DNA from: a virus
IMG/VR virus record: IMGVR_UViG_3300031758_000027
Location: 1-64,000 of that record
Strand: one strand, 5' to 3'
Length of the DNA: 64,000 bases
Positions 59,054 to 64,000 of this stretch are shown piece after piece; within the stretch, counting starts at the first letter, position 1, and each line of letters opens with the position of its first letter. Below the pieces are notes generated by a model. It did no database searches and was not told where the DNA came from. It worked only from the letters and a program-made list of their open reading frames with translations. Both the position numbers and the translations under genes were made by a program.

Positions 59054-61516
59054 ATGGCAGAAAGAATTGTATCAGCCGGGGTATTTACGAGAGAAGTAGA
59101 TCAATCATTTTTACCACAAGCTATCGGTCAAATTGGTGCTGCAATTGTAGGTCCAACTGTAAAAGGACCGGCACTAATACCAACAAAAGTTTCATCTTTC
59201 TCTGAATTTCAACAAATATTTGGTTCATATACCTCAGATTCATATGTACCATTTACAGTTGAAGAATATTTGAGAAATGGAAATGTAATTACCGTAACAC
59301 GTCTTTTATATGAAGATGGATATGGATTAAGAAACGGCGGATTGGCCGTTATTGCAAAATCAGGATCAGTACAAGCAGTAACGCACGTACTTCATCCAAC
59401 TCAACCAGTATCATATGTAGATTCAACTACCAATGTATTTGAACAATCCGCAATAACAAATGGTCCTTCTGGAAGTTTTGTATTAACGTTGTCAGGATCA
59501 TTCGGAACTACTACGGTACCTGGATTCAGTGCATTTTTATCTGGAAATGGTTCTAGCATATCAGCATCAATTGATTCCACTAAAAATAACTACGTAACTA
59601 AAATATTTGGTAATTCTCCAAAATCTTTAGATTATCCTGTGTATGTTCAATATGAAAATTCTAGCGCTACAAGTCTCTTTAATAATTTAGGAGATGTTAC
59701 TATTGAATTAGGAATATTGAATAACTATTATTTCTTAACTGATTATTCAACTGCAGCAACCCCGTGGATTACTTCACAAAAAATTGGTACGGTTACTAAA
59801 AATTTATTTAAGTTTCATACATTATCACATGGTACTTCTGTGAGTCATGAAGTTAAAGTTGGTATTCGAGATGTAAGAACTGCATCAGAAGTTGCAGATC
59901 CAAATGGATATGGTACATTTACAGTAGAAGTACGACGAGTTAATACTGCAAATATTCCAAATTCACCATATGCATCACAAGATACAGATCAAACACCTGA
60001 TATTGTTGAGACATATTTAAATTGTAACTTAGATCCAGATTCTCCTAATTATATTGCACGTAGAATTGGTAATCGTTATCAAACTGTAACTGATGCTGGA
60101 AATATTGTTGTTAATGGCGATTATCCAAATCTTTCAAAATACATTCGTGTAGAAGTAACAGATGGTGTTGCAAATAAAACTAATGAAAAAACATTGATTC
60201 CATTTGGATTCCGTGCACCTAGTTCACCAATTCCATTAGTTTCTGGTTCATTGAATTTAACTGCTGCAGCATATAATACTTCTCAAGTAGTATCTAACAT
60301 ATACAATGCAAATAACTATTTTGGATTTGATTTTACAAATACTACTAATTTAAATTATTTAGCACCAACACCATCATCAGGTTCTACAACGGGTAGCAAT
60401 GCAGATTTCTATCTAGGAAATGTTAGTCAAGATACACAGGCAGCATTCCCTTCATTAACTGCACCGTATACCGGATCTATAGAAACTGCTTTAACAACTG
60501 GTACTAACTATTTTACTAGCAATGTAGCTACCACTACAAGAAAATTCATTGTTCCATTCCAAGGTGGTTTTGATGGATCTCGTCCAAACTTACCAAAATA
60601 TTCAGGAACCAATATAGCAAATACTAATGTATTTGGATTTGATTGTAGTACGGCTACTGCAACTGGTACTAAAGCATATAATAAAGCATTTACATTGTTA
60701 TCTAATACAGATTATTATGATTTCAATATGCTTATAACTCCAGGTATATTGCAAAGCAAACATAGTGCAGTAACAACTCTTGCAAGAAATTTAGTAACTA
60801 ATCGTCAAGATGCATTCTATGTAATGGATTCTAATGCATTGACAGATTCAATTTCTACGGTTGTTAATGATATCACTACTTTGGATAACAATTATACGGC
60901 AACATATTGGCCATGGGTAAGAATTACAAATCCTGCAAACAATGTTCCACTTTGGGTTCCACCAAGTGTTGTTGTTCCAGGGGCATTAGCATTTAATGAT
61001 GCAGTTTCAGCTCCATGGTATGCACCAGCTGGTTTGAACAGAGGGGGATTGACTACAGTATCTGATACATATCAAAATTTATCACAAGCAGATCGAAATA
61101 CATTGTATGAAGCTCGCATTAATCCTATTGCGAACTTCCCTAACGATGGAGTAGTGATTTGGGGTCAAAAGACCTTACAGGCTCGACCAAGTGCATTAGA
61201 CCGAGTAAATGTGCGTCGTTTGTTGATTGCGGTTAAGAAGTTTATTGCATCATCAACTCGTTATTTAGTATTTGATCAAAATACAACACAGACTCGTGAT
61301 AGATTTGCTCAGATTGCTAATCCATATTTAGAATCAGTACGTGCACAGCAAGGTTTATATGCGTTTCGAGTAGTAATGGATGCAACAAATAATACACCAG
61401 ATATTATTGATCAAAACATTCTTTACGGACAAATATTCCTTCAGCCAACTCGTACGGCAGAATTTATTATCCTAGATTTCAATATTCAACCAACGGGAGC
61501 AGCATTTCCAGAATAG
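59054..61516 (+). CDS. gp18: Tail sheath protein gp18
   Basis: 820 aa (T4 gp18 is 659). The N-terminus AERIVSAGVFTREVDQSFLP with IGAAIVGPTVKGPALIPTKV is the hallmark of contractile sheath proteins. The C-terminal domain has VNVRRLLIAVKKFIASSTRY and a final IILDFNIQPTGAAFPE, also diagnostic. Extra Ser/Thr/Asn-rich outer domains account for the length. The sheath surrounds the tube and contracts on infection. The gene is insulated: own promoter motif, strong AAAGGAG, own terminator. Confidence 0.95.
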   Translation: MAERIVSAGVFTREVDQSFLPQAIGQIGAAIVGPTVKGPALIPTKVSSFSEFQQIFGSYTSDSYVPFTVEEYLRNGNVITVTRLLYEDGYGLRNGGLAVIAKSGSVQAVTHVLHPTQPVSYVDSTTNVFEQSAITNGPSGSFVLTLSGSFGTTTVPGFSAFLSGNGSSISASIDSTKNNYVTKIFGNSPKSLDYPVYVQYENSSATSLFNNLGDVTIELGILNNYYFLTDYSTAATPWITSQKIGTVTKNLFKFHTLSHGTSVSHEVKVGIRDVRTASEVADPNGYGTFTVEVRRVNTANIPNSPYASQDTDQTPDIVETYLNCNLDPDSPNYIARRIGNRYQTVTDAGNIVVNGDYPNLSKYIRVEVTDGVANKTNEKTLIPFGFRAPSSPIPLVSGSLNLTAAAYNTSQVVSNIYNANNYFGFDFTNTTNLNYLAPTPSSGSTTGSNADFYLGNVSQDTQAAFPSLTAPYTGSIETALTTGTNYFTSNVATTTRKFIVPFQGGFDGSRPNLPKYSGTNIANTNVFGFDCSTATATGTKAYNKAFTLLSNTDYYDFNMLITPGILQSKHSAVTTLARNLVTNRQDAFYVMDSNALTDSISTVVNDITTLDNNYTATYWPWVRITNPANNVPLWVPPSVVVPGALAFNDAVSAPWYAPAGLNRGGLTTVSDTYQNLSQADRNTLYEARINPIANFPNDGVVIWGQKTLQARPSALDRVNVRRLLIAVKKFIASSTRYLVFDQNTTQTRDRFAQIANPYLESVRAQQGLYAFRVVMDATNNTPDIIDQNILYGQIFLQPTRTAEFIILDFNIQPTGAAFPE

Positions 61517-61536
61517 AAATCAAAATGATTTACAAG

Positions 61537-61566
61537 AAAGGTAGGACTTTGGTTCTACCTTTTTTA
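61537..61566 (+). terminator. Terminator after sheath gene
   Basis: AAAGGTAGGAC (61537-61547) pairs with GTTCTACCTTT (61552-61562), 11 bp with one G-U, loop TTTG, followed by T run. Confidence 0.85.
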
Positions 61567-61575
61567 CTTTGCTTG

Positions 61576-61589
61576 ATATTTATAAGAAA
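61576..61589 (+). promoter_or_regulatory. Late-promoter-like motif of the tube gene
   Basis: ATATTTATAAGAAA, 30 bases (5' end to ATG) before 61606, with AAAGGA between. Confidence 0.6.
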
Positions 61590-61605
61590 ATAACAAAGGA
61601 ATAAA

Positions 61606-62130
61606 ATGGCATTAATAGATCAAGTGAATCCGGCTCTAGCTGACTTTGGAGCTGAAGTTGATTTCTTTAATAAAGCGTATTCATGGGAACCCAAGAAAAA
61701 ACATCAGTTTATTATGGTGATTCAGGGAATACCTGCATATCTAATTAAAACTTCTGCAAAACCAGAAATAGATAATGGGGAAGTAACTTTAGATCATATC
61801 AACGTTCAGCGTTACGTTAAAGGAAAATCTAAATGGAATGCTTTAGATATTACGTTGTATGATCCAATTGTCCCATCGGCTGCACAAGCAGTAATGGAAT
61901 GGGTACGTTTGCATCATGAATCTGCAACCGGTAGAGATGGCTATTCTTCATTTTATAAAAAAGAAATTCGTTTACGTCAACTTTCTCCATTGGGTGAAAT
62001 TATTGAAGAGTGGATCTTGAATGGTGCGTATATTCAATCTGCTAAATTTGGAGATGTAGATTGGTCAGCTGAAGACCCTGTTGAAATTTCAATGACTCTT
62101 CGTTACGATTGGGCATTCTTAAATTTCTAA
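61606..62130 (+). CDS. gp19: Tail tube protein gp19
   Basis: 174 aa (T4 gp19 is 163). Recognisable by KHQFIMVIQGIPAYLIKTSA, INVQRYVKGKSKWNALDITL and the closing VDWSAEDPVEISMTLRYDWA. It forms the inner tube of stacked hexamers through which DNA passes. The order sheath-tube and the separate terminator/promoter on each side match the need for large amounts of both proteins. Confidence 0.95.
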   Translation: MALIDQVNPALADFGAEVDFFNKAYSWEPKKKHQFIMVIQGIPAYLIKTSAKPEIDNGEVTLDHINVQRYVKGKSKWNALDITLYDPIVPSAAQAVMEWVRLHHESATGRDGYSSFYKKEIRLRQLSPLGEIIEEWILNGAYIQSAKFGDVDWSAEDPVEISMTLRYDWAFLNF

Positions 62131-62149
62131 TCAAAATACTAGTAACTAG

Positions 62150-62176
62150 AATGGGAGTTTATGACTCCCATTTTTT
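62150..62176 (+). terminator. Terminator after tube gene
   Basis: AATGGGAGT (62150-62158) and ACTCCCATT (62164-62172) form a perfect 9-bp stem with a 5-base loop, followed by a T run. Confidence 0.85.
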
Positions 62177-62185
62177 ATGTTCATG

Positions 62186-62199
62186 ATATTTATAATAAA
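62186..62199 (+). promoter_or_regulatory. Late-promoter-like motif
   Basis: ATATTTATAATAAA directly after the tube terminator, before AAAGGA and the ATG at 62219. Confidence 0.6.
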
Positions 62200-62218
62200 G
62201 GTTATATAAAGGATTCAA

Positions 62219-62974
62219 ATGAGTAAATTGACAGATCGAGTTGACAATCAAAACATTATTAATTTAGCACGAAAACAATACGAAACCGAACAAAAAAGCA
62301 AATTGCCTTCGGTTATTGTTCCATTATCAAGCGGAGGAAAAATATATCCGCAATCATCCATTTTAAGTTCTGGCACCGTAGAAATGCGTTACATGACTGC
62401 ATATGATGAAGATATTTTAACTAATGCATCTTACATACAAAACGGCGTAGTATTTGATAAATTGTTAGAATCTGTAATATTACCTCCAGTAAATGTATCA
62501 GAAATATCTATTGTAGACAAATTAGGATTAATTATCAATGCTAGAATATTAGCATATGGCTCAGATTATGAAGTAGTCGTAACAGATCCAAAAACAAACA
62601 ATGATATTACTAGAACTGTAGATTTAAAAACTTTAAAACCAAGGACATTTTCTTTGCAACCAAATGAAGCAGGAGAATTTTCATTTAAAACAGATACTCA
62701 CACTATATGGTTTCATTATCCAACAAAAGATTCTGTAGAAGATACTATATCTGGATATTTAAAAAACATTATAACACAAGTAAATGATTCTCGTGATAAA
62801 TCTGTTATTGAAAATTTTATTCGTTATGAATTTTTATCATTAGATTCAAAACGTTTTCGAAAATATGTTTCGGATAACACACCTGGTTTAGATTTAACAG
62901 TTGAAATTGAAGGTGAAGATGGGAGCACCTTCACTACCGGGTTTCCGATCGGACCACAACTTTTTTGGTTTTAA
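62219..62974 (+). CDS. gp26: Baseplate hub protein, T4 gp26 family
   Basis: 251 aa (T4 gp26 is 208). The segment LPSVIVPLSSGGKIYPQSS followed by SGTVEMRYMTAYDEDILTNA is the signature of the T4 baseplate gp26 family, and LGLIINARILAYGSDYEVVV with the later FHYPTKDSVEDTIS fits. It works in hub assembly, near the tape measure. The end overlaps the next gene by 56 bases in another frame. Confidence 0.75.
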   Translation: MSKLTDRVDNQNIINLARKQYETEQKSKLPSVIVPLSSGGKIYPQSSILSSGTVEMRYMTAYDEDILTNASYIQNGVVFDKLLESVILPPVNVSEISIVDKLGLIINARILAYGSDYEVVVTDPKTNNDITRTVDLKTLKPRTFSLQPNEAGEFSFKTDTHTIWFHYPTKDSVEDTISGYLKNIITQVNDSRDKSVIENFIRYEFLSLDSKRFRKYVSDNTPGLDLTVEIEGEDGSTFTTGFPIGPQLFWF

Positions 62975-63188
62975 TCCAAAAGATCGTGTAGCCATGCACG
63001 ACAATCTTTTTAATTTATTATGGCACGGTGAAGGTCGATGGCATTGGAATGATATATATTATATGCCCGTACATATTCGTACGCACTGGACTCGTCGCAT
63101 AAATAAAATCTTAAAAGAACGAGAAGAATATGCAGAATCTGTTCTACAAGCTCAACAAAATGCAAAACGCAAAAGTAACAGGCGTTAA
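62919..63188 (+). CDS. Small baseplate-hub associated protein
   Basis: 89 aa from the ATG at 62919, inside the 3' end of the gp26-like gene. It starts MGAPSLPGFRSDHNFFGFNP, followed by KDRVAMHDNLFNLLWHGEGR, a Trp/His-rich segment and a basic helical tail (QQNAKRKSNRR). I think such proteins follow gp26 in other T4-like phages and may be hub assembly factors, though I cannot link it to T4 gp51 by sequence. The long overlap with gp26 suggests coupled translation. Confidence 0.7.
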   Translation: MGAPSLPGFRSDHNFFGFNPKDRVAMHDNLFNLLWHGEGRWHWNDIYYMPVHIRTHWTRRINKILKEREEYAESVLQAQQNAKRKSNRR

Positions 63189-63200
63189 TATTTATAATAA
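63188..63200 (+). promoter_or_regulatory. Late-promoter-like motif abutting a start codon
   Basis: ATATTTATAATAA begins in the last base of a TAA stop and ends one base before the ATG at 63201. Confidence 0.4.
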
Positions 63201-64000
63201 ATGATAAAGAACTCACAATATGATTTAATTCTGCGTTTAAAACAACAAGCTCGGCATGGTATGGCAGACACTCCAAATAATGATAATCCATATAATAATC
63301 CGTTAAATATCGATTGGAATACAGTAACTGACAGTGGCAAAGCTTTTTTAGATTTAATTAAAACTTTAACAACAGCTGTTGATAATTTTGGTTCTGCTTT
63401 TGATAAATTGAATAAAGGATTTGCAACCTCACTTGGTATACAAACAATTGCAAAACGTGTAAGTTCATTAGGCGATGCATATACAGAGGCTACAAAAGAT
63501 GCATTAGCATTAGAAAATCGAAATAAACAATTAAATAAAGGTTTTGGTATAACAACTGCAGCTGCAGCAAAACTATCAGAAAATTTACAAAAAGTAGCAT
63601 CTACTTATAAATTTACTAGTCAACAAAGTATGCAGTATGCCGTTGGTATTAAAAAAATGCTACCAACGTTTAATCAAACAGCTAATACTAATACTGAATT
63701 TTATGCAAGTTTACAAAAAGTTCAAGATATAACAAGAACTAATTTAGGATTATCTGAAGAACAAGCAAATTCATATACACAATATGCAGCTTCACAAAAT
63801 GAAAGTGCTGATGCATCATTACGAGTAGCACAAGCTGTAGCAAAAGCATTTGGTGATGAATCGGGAGATTTAGGTTATTTTTCAATGATAACTACCGAAA
63901 TAGCTGGATTATCTGAAGACATACAATTACAATATGGAAAGGTTCCTGGAAATTTAGAAACAGCTGTAATTAAAGCAAAAAAATTCGGACTTTCAATTGA
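63201..64000 (+). CDS. Probable tape-measure / tail-length protein (3' end outside window)
   Basis: At least 266 codons, open to the right edge. It begins MIKNSQYDLILRLKQQARHG, sharing LKQQxRHG with the baseplate protein at 14525. After an Asn/Pro-rich linker it becomes a long, low-Cys, Ala/Gln/Lys-rich helical protein (NKGFATSLGIQTIAKRVSSL, then AAAAKLSENLQKVASTY). Composition and position after sheath, tube and hub genes suggest the tape measure (role of T4 gp29). The usual hydrophobic segment and full length lie beyond the window, so this is tentative. The start codon directly follows a promoter-like motif. Confidence 0.65.
   Translation, partial: MIKNSQYDLILRLKQQARHGMADTPNNDNPYNNPLNIDWNTVTDSGKAFLDLIKTLTTAVDNFGSAFDKLNKGFATSLGIQTIAKRVSSLGDAYTEATKDALALENRNKQLNKGFGITTAAAAKLSENLQKVASTYKFTSQQSMQYAVGIKKMLPTFNQTANTNTEFYASLQKVQDITRTNLGLSEEQANSYTQYAASQNESADASLRVAQAVAKAFGDESGDLGYFSMITTEIAGLSEDIQLQYGKVPGNLETAVIKAKKFGLSI

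Overview
The window is an AT-rich, gene-dense piece of a tailed-phage genome with a T4-type contractile tail (T4 superfamily, but far from T4 itself). Every supported gene is on the + strand, most start within a few bases of the previous stop, and I see no tRNA, integrase, repressor or CRISPR array. The host is not shown directly. A signal peptide ending in SYSQ (gene at 32545), A-rich start contexts and tail-fibre repeats of a type I associate with phages of Bacteroidota point to a Bacteroidota host; this is inference. The last gene runs off the right edge, and only 19 bases precede the first.

Layout. 1-3.4 kb: a membrane coiled-coil protein, a zinc-ribbon miniprotein, an HD hydrolase, a small membrane protein and a gp55-like late sigma factor. 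3.4-17.6 kb: baseplate and spike genes (gp5-like spike, gp25, gp6 and large beta-rich or LamG-bearing proteins). 17.6-20.6 kb: three consecutive genes with short N-terminal tags resembling T4 capsid-targeting sequences: a minimal kinase-like protein, an unknown 519-aa protein and an M15-type peptidase. 20.7-25.4 kb: DNA metabolism (T7 endonuclease I-type nuclease, Toprim primase, and a single-chain Mre11-Rad50 equivalent of T4 gp47+gp46). 25.4-32.9 kb: a tail-fibre-like protein, a fusion of an NMNAT-type nucleotidyltransferase with a ligase-type nucleotidyltransferase, a head or DNA-associated candidate, a Cys-rich protein and two spanin-like membrane proteins. 32.9-42.7 kb: the head module (terminase gp17, portal gp20, prohead core candidates, protease gp21, a phage-encoded ribosomal protein bS21, scaffold gp22, capsid gp23). 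42.8-46.8 kb: a small unknown protein, PhoH, and neck/tail-completion proteins gp13, gp14 and gp15. 46.8-58.7 kb: a receptor-binding region with two very large fibres, a smaller fibre with internal duplications and three tandem glycine-rich adhesins. 58.7-64 kb: sheath gp18, tube gp19, a gp26-family hub protein and the start of a probable tape measure.

Regulation. An octamer ATATTTAT followed by an A-rich stretch (often nnTAAA) lies just before 19 gene starts, with two weaker variants. It probably is the late promoter read by host RNA polymerase with the gp55-like sigma factor. In five places the preceding stop codon TGA overlaps it. Rho-independent terminators lie after bS21, gp23, gp18 and gp19, so the most abundant structural proteins sit in insulated units.

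The most unusual features are the set of proteins sharing an N-terminal LxE-type tag (candidate head-packaged, ejected proteins, including a kinase-like enzyme that ends at its metal-binding Asp), the bS21 gene inside the head operon, the fused gp47-gp46, and the NMNAT-ligase fusion.
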